Shown one piece after another: positions 1-10,195 of a DNA stretch of 38,447 bases. Source of the DNA: Chara braunii (Eukaryota > Streptophyta > Charophyceae > Charales > Characeae); NCBI GenBank assembly GCA_003427395.1, contig BFEA01000362.1, positions 1,558,186 through 1,596,632 on the forward strand. The letters run 5' to 3'. Made by a program: the position numbers and the translations under genes. The notes beneath the pieces were generated by a model. It saw only the letters and a list, made by a program, of their open reading frames with translations. It was not told where the DNA came from and ran no database searches. Numbering within the stretch: position 1 is the stretch's first letter; each line of letters opens with the position of its first letter.

Positions 1-95
<95 letters not shown>
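1..95. repeat. (GT)n-(GA)n compound microsatellite
   Basis: About 15 GT units run directly into about 28 GA units at the window edge. Translation of this stretch is meaningless. The array may extend beyond the window. Confidence 0.97.
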
Positions 96-205
96 GTCGA
101 CGTGGCGGAGGCGCGCGCGGATGGCGACGGAGCGCAGCGGCAACGGACAGCGATGACGACGACGCGGAGCGCCGACGGAGATGGTCATGGCACGCTGCGG
201 AACTA

Positions 206-300
206 AATTTTGAACGCGCGTTCATTCTTTTTTAACTTGCGTTCGCGTTTAAAGAACGCGCGGTCAGTCTTTTTGAACGCGCATTCTAGGCGTTCGTTTC
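206..300. promoter_or_regulatory. Cluster of GAACGCG motifs upstream of the hAT transposase
   Basis: GAACGCG(C) occurs at about 212, 254 and 275. The first copy sits in a perfect 14-bp palindrome (TGAACGCGCGTTCA), and a related inverted GCGTTCGCG lies at about 239. Seen: a spaced motif cluster within 95 bp, about 170 bp before the first plausible transposase ATG. Known: hAT transposases with BED fingers bind short subterminal repeats of their own element. Inferred: these could be such sites. A run of CpG-rich motifs could also be unrelated promoter sequence. Confidence 0.35.
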
Positions 301-467
301 GGCGGGCTGCGCCCTGTCGCTGGTGGGATGGGGGGTTTCGAGGACGTGCGGGGTGTGTGGGCGACGTGACAGGGCCCACTGGGTGGTGGGCACTGGGCCG
401 ACGAGGCCTTGTGCGGGGAGGGAGGGAGGTCGGCGGGAGTTCGTACAGCCATCGGCGAGCGGGCACG

Positions 468-2598
468 ATGCCGCAAAGTCAGTCCAGGGTGTTTGAGAAT
501 GGGGGGGAGGATGAGAATCTAAAGGCGCAGAAGAAATGCTGAGTGTACAAGTACATCCGCGTCGGGCAGAGTCTTGGCGAGAGATTTCGCGGCAATCGAA
601 TGCTGAAGTGCAATTTCTGCGGCCACGAGTTCCAAGGCAACCAGTTTGTGGCGCCGCGCCATTTCCGCCAAGGCAAGGGATGTCCTGAAGTGACCGACGA
701 GGCACTTGTCGACATCCACTACAACAGTGAGTACAAGATGTCCGACAAGTTCCTATAACGGATCCAGCAGTTTGAGGAGCTCCACGGTCCGACGCATGCA
801 ATGAATCCGTGACGGGACGAGGGGGGGGAGGGAGAGACGAGGGACGCGGAGGAGCAGATCGACGTGCACGACGACGTCGAGGAGGTTGCGCGGGCAGGGC
901 CATCAGGGAGGGAGCGAGGCTGAGGCAAAACACTATCCCGGAGTCATTCTCTTCAAAGTGGCAGATGGAGTTCAAGAAGAAGTGGCTGCGGTTTGTGTAT
1001 AGTCAGCGCCTGGCGTTCAACGTCTTCCGGAGCGAGCCGTGGTTGGACGTAGTCCGGCACTTCAAGGAATTGCCGGGGCCAGTGAAGGTGTTATGGCCTT
1101 CACAGAATGAGATTGCGGACATAGAGATCAGTGTCCACACGGCGGACGATGTGGGAGCTGATCTTGCGGAGGTCAGGGCTCCTTTCTATGTCACGGGGGC
1201 CACCATTATGTCGGACGGAAGGAAGTCACGCGATGCTAGACCCATCGTTAACTTCCTTGCCGGCGGGTCGCATGGGGTGATGCTCGTCCGGACGATGAAT
1301 AGGGAGGGTGAGCGGGATAGCGCGCCTGATGTGTTGGCGCGCTGGATCAAGGTGTTCGATGACTTCCCCCCAAAGTGGGTGAACGCCATCTGCACCGACT
1401 CCGCCTCGGCGTACGTCACCGCGGCGAACATGCTCTAGGGGCCCGAGCAGAGGCCAGAGCATCGACGGATCACGTGGCTCCCATGCGAGTGCATGTCTAC
1501 AACAAGATGTTGTCAGACATTGGCTGTTCGGGCACGTAGTCCAAGGACATCGTCATGAGGGGGAGAGCGGTGGTGCGCTTCATTAAGGAGCACGGCGCCG
1601 CTCTCCATATTTTCCGGGGGGAGAGCAGGCAGATGGGCCTCATTTATCCTTGCGAGACACGTTTCGCATCCGTGTTCGCGATGGTGGAGCGTTTGCTGGT
1701 AGTGAGGTCAGCATTGGAGAGGATGGTGGATGGCGACACTTGGGGTATGGTCCCTTGGGACCATTCCGTTCCTCACTTGGCTAGGTGGGTGAGGTGGCAT
1801 GTGCGGCATGGCAGCTGGTGGGATTCCATGGCCATCTTGTTCCGTGTCATGGAGCCCGTGTACGACCTGCCGCGCAGGTTGGACCGTGGAGGGCTGCACA
1901 TATCGTGGGTTATTCAGTGGACACAGGATCTGGCCCGCCAGGTAGCAGAGGAGGTTTGTGCACTTCCGACCGATCTTGCACACCACATTGTGCAGAGGGT
2001 GCAGGCCCGATGCGCCCACATGTTGGAGCCGGCGCACGCCGCTGCTCACCTTCTCAGTCCCAACCGCCGGGACTTGCGGTACTTCGAGGGCGTTGTCAGC
2101 GACTACGACGCCAGTTTGGTGAGGGGGGCGGAGACTTACATCTTGTCGCAGACAGGGTTCAGTGTGTCGAGCCCTGACTACGAGACCGCATGTGCGCAGT
2201 TGCGCGACTTCCACACACGGAGGGGGACGATTGCTTGGGGGGGGAGGGACGGAGACAGAGATGCACAGAGGTGCACGGGCATTGCGGAGACGTACGAGTC
2301 CGGGTGTTGGTGGTCGAGGTACGGGCAGTGCGCCCCACAGTTGCAGGTTATCGCTCTTCGTGTGATGTACATGTGGACGTGCTCCTCTCCTGCAGAGAGG
2401 AATTGGGCCGTCCACGAGGGTGTACAGACGAAGAAGCGTAACCGGCTTCAGTTCGAGAAGGTCGCGAAGTTGGTTAAGATCTCAGCCAACGTCCGCCTTC
2501 TCTCTCATCAGCGGGCAGCCCACGGGTTTGCACTGCCGTGGACTTTGGATGAGTCGTTGTTGGACGTGGAGGGAGGTATCGGGATTCGCCCCTCGTGA
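468..2598 (+). pseudogene. hAT-superfamily transposase with BED zinc finger, decayed
   Basis: Cut-and-paste DNA transposase remnant. An ATG at 468 opens a frame containing a BED-type finger: Cys codons at 609 and 618, then His and Cys near 660 and 684. A DUF659-type RNase H-like core follows (about 920-1437), with the TIMSDG and CTDSAS segments that carry catalytic aspartates in this family. Next come a PCETRFAS segment (about 1650) and WWDS (about 1830). The C-terminal dimerisation signature is at about 2310-2460 (WWSRYG, CSSPAERNWAVHEG, TKKRNRL). Breaks: TGA 540, TAA 756, TGA 810, a frame change before 915, TAG 1436, a frame change near 1490, TAG 1537, and TGA-TAG at 2596-2601. Order and spacing match a full-length hAT transposase, so the family call is strong. 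Neither the terminal inverted repeats nor an 8-bp target duplication could be located. Confidence 0.88.
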
Positions 2599-2601
2599 TA
2601 G

Positions 2602-4171
2602 GGGACGGACGAGAGCAGGGCGCGGGAGGAGCTCGAGGAGCAGAGATGTTTTTGGCAGCGAGACCCATGTGGGTCGAGAGCTCCTCCGGGTGATGTGGGT
2701 GATGTTTTTGGTACTCGAGCCGCCACATTGCACCTGTACCCTCGAGCCGACAGTGATTCCGAGGGCAACGAGGACGAGCCGGCGGGCCCCGCTACCGCCG
2801 GTCCTGCGGCGGATGAGCGTGATGCGTGGAGCGACCCAGAGGACGTCCAAAGATGGAGTGGCGGAGATGACCTTTTCGTTGGAGTTGACTTGGAGGAGGA
2901 GTCTGGGGGTCGTCACGAGAGCCCTTCACAGTGTCAGAGGACTACGTCCGCTGACACGCGGTCCTTGGAGCGGAAGGGAGATCCTGGGTCTGCACCTTCG
3001 AGGGGGGCAGAGTCGGGGATTGGCCATCGTCCTGCGCGTGTTCGTACTGGTACGACATCAACCATCGCTCTTCCCAGTTCGATGGAGCAGCTTCGTCGAC
3101 AGCCAGCCGGGGATGATCGATTGCATAGATTGGTGAGGGGCCCTAGACAGCGATTGCAGGACAGATTAGAGGTCGGTTCTTCACCGGTGCAAGGGGACGA
3201 CGGAGATAGAGAGGGGTTGGCTCGCAGAGATGGTGGTGCGTTGGCCGGAGGTGGAGGGGGTGCAGAGGTTGCTGCGGCGGTTGAGGCGCACGAGATTCGG
3301 AGTGCTGGTGATGAGCGGATACCGATGACGGGGGGCGGAGCCGGTTTCAGTGAGTTTGGTGACTTGGGTATGCCCCCGGGAGAGAGCGTGGGTCTGGCCC
3401 GAGGAGAGAGCAAGTCCCGTGGGGACATCAGTGTGGGTATGCAGGAGTTGTTGGGACAGATCATCTTAGCAGACCCGAGTAGTTTCTCCCCTGCCATGCG
3501 AGCAGAGGTGATGTCGGGGGCCAGAGGGGGATGAGGACCGGACACCCCCTGGAGAGACATCTGCAGAGAGGCTGGATAGGCTTGATAGCCGTCGAGCTGG
3601 CCTCATGGCGCAGAGGGACCCCACGACGCAGGAGCTCGCCCGTCGTGCAGCCGAGGAGCGACAAAGGCAGTTAGGGACTTTTACGCCGGCGTCCGTTGAC
3701 GTAGTGGCAGCTGCCCACACGGATCCTCCGGCAGAGGTTCACGACATGCCGCAGCCGGAGGCAGCTTCAACAGAGGTTTTGAGCACGGGAGTAGATATTC
3801 GCCAGGGGACGCACGAGAGCGGATTGGCACCGACAGAGGAGACACGTTCGGAGCCGGTGCAGCCTCCTGCCGTCCAGGTGAGGCCCGAGGAGACGTTCCA
3901 CGAGGTCACGGCCGTCCCTCAGACTCCTCTGCCCAGGGGTTCAGTCGAGGGTGTCGTGCAGATGTCCCCGGGTCTGGAGGACATAGAGATGGGGCAGTCA
4001 GTGGGCGTTGATGATATTCGCCCATCGGCACAGGCAGAGGGGATAGCAGCCAGCACTGGGGGGAGGGGCCGTAGCGGGGGCCGTTGGTGTTGGCGAGGTG
4101 GGGGTGCCTGCTCAGGCCGATCCGATGTCCACGTCTGGCGGGGGAGATTGCGCACAGTTGGAGAGGCGTGA
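2602..4171 (+). pseudogene. Low-complexity coding-like extension downstream of the hAT transposase
   Basis: After the double stop at 2596-2601 the transposase frame stays open for about 930 bases (to 3534), starting with a charged GTDESRAREELEEQ segment. A change of frame near the G-rich stretch at about 3520 then gives a second open stretch (about 3533-4171, containing SAERLDRLDSRRAG). Both are rich in Gly, Ala, Glu, Asp, Ser and Pro with no recognisable fold. Because the frame continues directly from the transposase and is protein-like in composition, I infer that it was either a disordered C-terminal tail of the same protein or a fused neighbouring exon. It could also be long chance openness in GC-rich DNA. 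Confidence 0.4.
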
Positions 4172-5540
4172 CGCGGACGGCCAGGATATGCCACAGACTT
4201 TGGTGGTTCGCACTGCTGTGGGGCCAGTGGTGCCACATCAGGCACTGTTTTTGGAGGGTCATAGTGGTCGTGCACATGGCGGTGGCCCGGTTGAGGAGCG
4301 ACATGTAGGCAGGGGCGCGTGCATACCCTCTCAGGCAGCCGATCGGCTCGCCCGATCATCCGCCACGTATCCTACCTCTGCCATCTCTCACGTTCTTCTC
4401 CCCCTTCGCCAACTGGGTCGATCTCGGAGTCCAAGTGGGAGAGTGACAATCCCCATTCTCTTTCTTCTTCCCACTCACCTTCTTCCTCCCTGTCGCCATG
4501 AGTTTTTCCACGGAGCAGGTTCTAAGTGAACGTATGCTGGCACCACGAGGGAACATTTCGACGATCCGGCAAGTCCATCATCCGCGTATCAGCCCCGACG
4601 TTCTCCAATTCACGCAGTACTTCAGCACAACGGTGTACACGCGGCGTCGACTTCCGTTTCCGATGTTTTGTAGTCCCCAACAGCAGGGCGAGGGTGCTGG
4701 TCGAAGCATCGGCTTATCGGCGACTCGAGGCGTCGGGTATCAGTCACATATCGACAGTCGTTTTTTTCCACGGGGATCTAAGTACGGTGGATCCCAGAGC
4801 CCATACGCCCATCCGTACCTCGTTGAGGGAGTGGGGTGAGGAATTGGCGCAGGTGTGGAGCCAGCTACTTGCGTGCCGAGGAGAGAACATCGCCAATACC
4901 AACAGTGCTGATACTGGCAGCATCTGCACTCTCCGGCACAAGCCAGCAGTAGCTCTCCCTACGCTTGTCCCCTTCTCGCGCCCTCAATGAACCGTTCCCA
5001 ATTCTCTACCTTCACCCTCCCCTCTTTCTTCCCCACGTTCTGGCAATCAGCCCTCCATCCCCGCCTCTCCTTCTGCGTGCGGCCGCTTACGGTTCCGCTC
5101 ATCAAGCCATCGCAGTGGGAGATATGGTGTGAAAATTACTCCACTCTCTCTTTTTGCCTACTCGAGATTGAGCTGACGTGGACTCAGGACAGTCAGCACC
5201 GCACCGAGAACGACACTGTGGAGCTGCTTGTTATCCAAGCTAGGAGATCAGAGGTGGAGGGAGACCTTCTCGGATTCCTCTTCGGGACGGTGGACCCAGG
5301 ACATCGGCAAACGATTGTGTGGGAGCTCTTGGTCCCCTTCACGCAGCTGCTTGACGATCTCCCAATCGACATCATCTAACATTGCGACGAGAATGCAGCG
5401 CCGCACGTACTTTCGTGGAGTTTAACATCGTACTTGCATTGGTAGGTTTGTCTGGAGGACTGGGAGGGAGGTGGTAGCTACCCATTGCGCGCGGAGTATC
5501 TGAACCCCCGGGGGATAATCGACGTCCTATTCTTTCAGCC
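4172..5540 (+). other. Unrecognised open-frame fragments on +
   Basis: Several + strand frames of 60-150 codons overlap here (about 4098-4529, 4526-4990, 4987-5379). None shows a domain I recognise. The last includes a hydrophobic/acidic stretch (WEIWCENYSTLSFCLLEIEL) that looks more protein-like than its surroundings. A possible donor (GTAGGT at about 5446) precedes the acceptor-like site at about 5530-5538, so this may be an upstream exon of the acidic fragment that follows. No function can be assigned. Confidence 0.25.
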
Positions 5541-6059
5541 TCGAACGGCGGAGGAGGAGGAAGCAGTGGTGGAGGAAGTGTAGGTTTAGGACAAAGGGAC
5601 GAAGAGACCTTTGAGGAAGAGGGAAGCTATAGCGAATACAGCGAGGAAGAGCCGGGGGCGGAGAGTGAAGAAGAAGTAGAAGAAGAAGAAGAAGAAGAAG
5701 AAGCAGAAGAAGAAGAAGAGGAGGAGTCCGAGTGGGAAAGTTTGGGAGGAGAGATGGACCAGGCGGAAGTCCGAGAAAAAGATCCCACAGCAGCCGCGCG
5801 AAGGAGGGAAGAGATAGCGGTGGGGAAGCGGTCGTTGGAGCATTTCAGCGGCTTTAATTTGCCAATCCCAGACGACCCGACCAGAGATACCGAGCCGCCC
5901 GCAATTGAGGATGAGCTCCCTTCTGCGGAGACCTCGAGCGTGCCGGCGCGGAGGCGACGAAGCCGATCCCCCTCCCCTTCCCCCCGTCCCTCAGTTCGAA
6001 CACGTGGCGATGCGGGGCATCGGGCTACGTCCCCAGTCATTATCCCGTCGTCCCCTTGA
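5541..6059 (+). CDS. Acidic Glu-rich / RS-rich exon-like fragment
   Basis: A single open frame of about 172 codons starts after an acceptor-like pyrimidine tract (ATTCTTTCAG, ends about 5538) and ends with TGA at 6057-6059. In order it holds a Gly/Ser stretch, a SYSEYSEEE segment, a run dominated by Glu (GAA/GAG repeats, about 5647-5735), an AAARRREEIA segment, a Pro/Asp stretch, and a basic RRRRSRSPSPSPRPS block followed by SPVIIPSSP. Composition suggests an intrinsically disordered, possibly nuclear protein, but the Glu run is also a trinucleotide repeat. There is no catalytic domain. I recall similar acidic-then-RS tails in multicopy predicted proteins of Chara; that is memory, not a search. 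There is no ATG near the left edge, so if real it is a 3' exon. Confidence 0.4.
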   Translation, partial: SNGGGGGSSGGGSVGLGQRDEETFEEEGSYSEYSEEEPGAESEEEVEEEEEEEEAEEEEEEESEWESLGGEMDQAEVREKDPTAAARRREEIAVGKRSLEHFSGFNLPIPDDPTRDTEPPAIEDELPSAETSSVPARRRRSRSPSPSPRPSVRTRGDAGHRATSPVIIPSSP

Positions 6060-6945
6060 TTTTTTAACCCTCCGGCAGATCGATACCTGTCTCTCCTTCC
6101 CTCGCAACCCCTTCCCGCCTTCCACCTTCCGACACCTTTACGCCACTCGCCTCGCTGTCACAGTGTATCCGCAATTCCACCACTAGATGCGCCATTCCCT
6201 CTTTTTCCCTCCACGTTCTTCTTTTCAGTGTTGCATGGTGGGGACATAACATGGTCGGAGTCTACTGCATGATCACAGGGACAGTCCCCGCATGTGCGAA
6301 CTATGATCAGTTATGCATGGCCCTGCTCCGCACCTTCCCAACCCTCTATCCCGACTATCTCGCTTCTCTCCCCCATAGCGGAAGCCGATTTCCCCACATA
6401 CATCGCATTGTAGTAAGATATCAAGAGCTGCCGGACACGGTAGCATGGATGGAAACTTTCTTACCCCCACTCCCAAGTGACCCTCCCCCTCGCCACCCCC
6501 CCATGTACCGACTCCGTTATCCTCTCTCTGCGGGTTACTAACGCACCATCGGATTTGATGACGTGTCAACAGAATTATTCATATCCTGCGGCAACGACAC
6601 ATGTAAACTGGCAAGATCCCTCACCACCTCCTCCGTCTATGGCCAAATTGCCCTTCCTGGGGAACTTGTAGGATAGAGCCCGCGTTGGCCATGTTGGATG
6701 ACTTCCACACTCTTATCGTACGGTAAGTGGCACGTAGAGACATTGTTGATCGATTAGAGAGATCCGCACGTTGTGAGGAAATCCGGGGAGGGGTCGCCTG
6801 CGGTTCGATGAAGCTAGGGGCCACGACGCCTGTCACCTCGCCGCGCCCGCTTCAGAGGTTCTCAGCGACCAGCAGGGTATTAGTGCTTGTCCCGCCTGTC
6901 AAACTCCCTACTCACGGGAGGTCTTTACACCGTCACTAGGTCAGA
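6060..6945 (+). other. Pyrimidine-rich tract downstream of the acidic fragment
   Basis: The + strand is markedly C/T-rich to about 6230. A short open frame at 6251-6541 (CANYDQLCMALLRTFPTLYP and on) is somewhat protein-like but unrecognised. A GTAAGT donor-like hexamer lies at about 6721. This may be the 3' part of the preceding gene-like unit; nothing further is supported. Confidence 0.3.
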
Positions 6946-8130
6946 GTATCTTTCCTTTTCTTTTACAAACTCAAATCACCAGCTCAAACTGTCCCAAGGC
7001 ACTTTATCCCTCACACACGAGTTTGATAGCAAGAGTAAAATGTTAGGCAATCAATCAATAGGGTAATTCAGGGGCAATTTCAACAGTCCAGTCTCATTCA
7101 TCACTTATTTCCCCTTCACTGTAGCCGTGGGTCTATCAGGTAACCCGGGTTGTGGTACCCCTATCGTAACTCTCTTGTAGCTCTCTGATCTGTTCCACGG
7201 GACAACTCCAGGATCTTCAGTGCGGCCATTTCGACGACAACCCCCTTCTCTTCCTCCTTTTCCCGATACGAGCTCTTTCTCTTTTTTCCTCCCTCGCTCT
7301 CTCTCTCTTTCTCACGCTGTGCGTCACTAGCCTGGCTTGTATTTGCTTCACTTTGTCCTCACTCTCTAACTCCCTCTTTTCCTCTTTCTCTTTCTCTCGC
7401 CCTCTTTTCTGACTTTCTCTCTCTGATGACCCTCGACTGGATCGTTGTTCAGTCCTTCCACGCCACTGTTTTTAGCAGAAGGGCAAAAGGGGTTTCAAAT
7501 AAACTAGGTGAGCAGAAGGCAGGAAAGACATTGTTTGCAGCAAAACGACGAGCGGTTCCTTGAACGGACATGGCTCTCGAGAACAACAGGGCGTTCTACT
7601 GATGCTCGGACCCGAAATTTTCCCAGCAACAGACCCAAAAGACCCGTTTCTTATTCGACAAGATAATTGTCAAGCTTTGAGTATCCTGCACACAACCAAA
7701 GGTGAGTGATTAAGTCGACCAGGGAAACACCGCACGAGTGCCCTCCTACCGCGCACTTGCAAGGTAATCCATCTCTCTTTCTTCCTCTCGGTTTCCTTCA
7801 GTATGAGCTCTCATCCTCACCCTCTCTCTGCTTCTCCCTCCGAACCCAAGTCCAACCCTTCATCCTCACTATACAGTTGTTTGCGGTTGAGATTATGATC
7901 AAATGAATCTAAAATAATCAAGTGGTTTACCCATACGCGTCGGCCCCGCTCCCCTTGTCTGGGTAAGTTACATACAGGAACCCGGAAAGGACCAACCAGA
8001 CCTGCGTTGCAGCCCAAGTCCTTAACTCTTACCTCTTTCTCTGTCTCAGAAGTGCCACGATAGCAGTTGTCGCACCCATCATAACGAATAACCGATCCTG
8101 GCAGTGAAGTATAAGAAGCCCAACCGGTGG
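6946..8130. other. Non-coding stretch, pyrimidine-rich in the middle
   Basis: No coding signal. The + strand is strongly C/T-rich at about 7235-7430 (CTCTCTCTCTTTCTC-type runs). No RNA gene or repeat family was recognised. Confidence 0.6.
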
Positions 8131-8470
8131 CGTGATATGAAAATGGATGGTTTTCTGATCAATAACAGCTTTGTTTGGCCGATCAAAGTAACTCGCCCGT
8201 TTGACAAATCAATGAAAGTGATTCCTCTGGCTTGCTCGCGACGGAAGGTTTGATCATTCACTTGTCACAAAAGGATGATTGGTCCGGCCAGCGGCTGGAA
8301 AGCTTGATTGCCCGAACAGCGAGATTGGCTGACCAGCTGAACTCGCCCAATTGACCGACCTGCGAAAACTTAATTGGTTCGTCCTCCTGCGGCTATTCCC
8401 GATTGCTCAATCATGATAGCGAAATAACTGATTACACCGTTGTGAGAAGACTTGGTTGGCCAATCAGCTC
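8131..8470. repeat. Degenerate minisatellite-like repeat, ~27-30 bp
   Basis: Variants of a purine block followed by TTGATTGGTC recur: about 8243 (GGAAGGTTTGATCATTC), 8270 (AAAAGGATGATTGGTCC), 8297 (GGAAAGCTTGATTGCCC), 8319 (GAGATTGGCTGACC), 8365 (GAAAACTTAATTGGTTC) and 8445 (GAAGACTTGGTTGGCC). Spacing is irregular and similarity is seen by eye only. Confidence 0.45.
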
Positions 8471-9955
8471 GAGTAGAGGGAATGGTTGACTGTCTACCAC
8501 ACAGGCACTCCACTCACAATCTCCCTGTTGACAGCAGCAGCATGTTCCGGTCCACTCACACAGTTCGAATGTCCCAACTAGCTCATCCTTGACACACGTT
8601 CGCTGCGAGTGTCGCACACGAGAGAGTGCTATTCACTATGCGCGGCGAACGCCTAACACGCCGCCATTCTCCATTACCCACTGCCCTTCTCTGATCGCCT
8701 CCTTCTGAAACGGGTTGTGCTGAGCCACAACGTTGTGAACGGTCCTCCGACGATGTCCACACTACGCTCCTGGGATGCAGTCCCGATTGCCAGGAGGGAC
8801 CGGCGGTCCGAGTTAGTCAGCTGAGCGCTGTACTCGCCAGACTCCTTTCTCTCCCGACTTATCTTGGCTACTGCTCAATCATCTGTTTCTCTGGCGAGCA
8901 CGATTTTCCCGCTGTTCGCCTTCTGAACGGGCGTGCTCCAGCTCACTTTCAGTGCGATTTCAGGTACACCTGGTGCGCTTACGGAAGCCTCTGTAAACAG
9001 TCAAGTACCCTCGTAACCTGATCAGCACGTCAGAGCAATGCACGCCGGCTCCTCTTGTGTAAGTATATCCGTCATGTACTTCACCACTGAACCACAGCTC
9101 TTGTGTAGCGAGCATGCCTTGTTCGCTCCTCCCCCCAACTAACTTTCGCCAATGTCTGCTGCGTTTTCGCCTTGCTCGCCCGCCTTGCCTCTCCTGTAAT
9201 TGCCTCGCGCTGAACTCCTCTCAGCTCACTACGGCTCGAGTCAGCGGCATCGCTGGGTACACCTGGCATGCGATCCCCCACAATGCCAGGTTCCACTCCT
9301 ATATCCTTCGTTCCCCGGCCCAGTACTTCCTTCTCGTCTCGATTCGTGGCCCCCGCCCCGCTTCCTTTAACCGTCTGGCGAGTTGAGCCCACCGTGTATT
9401 CGGACCACTGTCCCCGCCTGTATCTCCCTACGATGTGACCCAGGTACACCGGCTTTTTGCTGCCTCAGACTACACGCTCGGGTCTGCGATTGCAGGAANA
9501 CGGGTTGATAAGGCANAAATTNGGTCCGCACCAGTGCCGAAATGCCCATGCTTCGGGGTTCTCACTCAGGGACGCAGTAGGCATAGCATCAGATCCGCAG
9601 ATGGCCTGAGCAATCAACCCCAGCAGGGGGACCAAGATACCCCGGACTCACTGCCAGACCGGTGACCCAGCAGAGCCATTTCACTGCTCGCCGTACCAGA
9701 CCCGTACCAATGGTCAAATTCGTGAATTAGGACCCGCCACAGAATATTGCGCTCAAACCATCGCATGGGTCATCTCTGATCGTACCTAGCTCCCCAATTA
9801 GAGAACCGAATGCTGATCTAGTGCCGCAGTCGAGCCGAATCAGTACGCAGCGGAGCCCATCAGACTATTGCAGTACCAATGTCAAGAATGTGCCGCCCAG
9901 TTCTCTAGCCAACTTTGCCACTCCATACCAGCCCTGAGCCAGTTCGGACTGCACC
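8471..9955. other. No gene recognised; isolated N calls near 9500
   Basis: Stretch without a supported gene. Short open frames on both strands between 9081 and 9665 have no recognisable domain. Three single N positions at about 9500-9522 indicate uncertain base calls. Confidence 0.55.
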
Positions 9956-10195
9956 GAGCCTAGAAAATACACACGACGAACCTCCTATCGTCGCTCGGGT
10001 TGCCGTGGCTCGCACCGTGTCGTTGCCGATCCCAAACCGAACCTGAAATAAATTGTCCCAGTGGTTCCCAGCCTGGAATAATATATCGTAGAGACCTCAG
10101 ACCAGAAAATAGATCACCGCACCGGTTCCGAACCTGAAAAAAATATACCGCTGCAATGGCTGCAGACCTGAAAGCCAGAAACAACCGACCCCAAA
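9956..10195. repeat. Degenerate ~30-bp tandem repeat
   Basis: A CCTGAAATAA-like core recurs at about 10042, 10072, 10102, 10133 and 10167 (spacings 30, 30, 31, 34), with a likely earlier copy at about 9958 (CCTAGAAAATA). Each core is followed by a variable half. The regular spacing supports an old minisatellite. Confidence 0.6.

Noticed and set aside
5-235. Open frame over the GT/GA microsatellite
   Set aside because: The translation is simple-sequence Val/Cys and Arg/Glu repeats.
9435-9560. Ty3-like RNase H hint (AASDYTLGSAI)
   Set aside because: A single short match with no flanking RT, RNase H or integrase in any frame.
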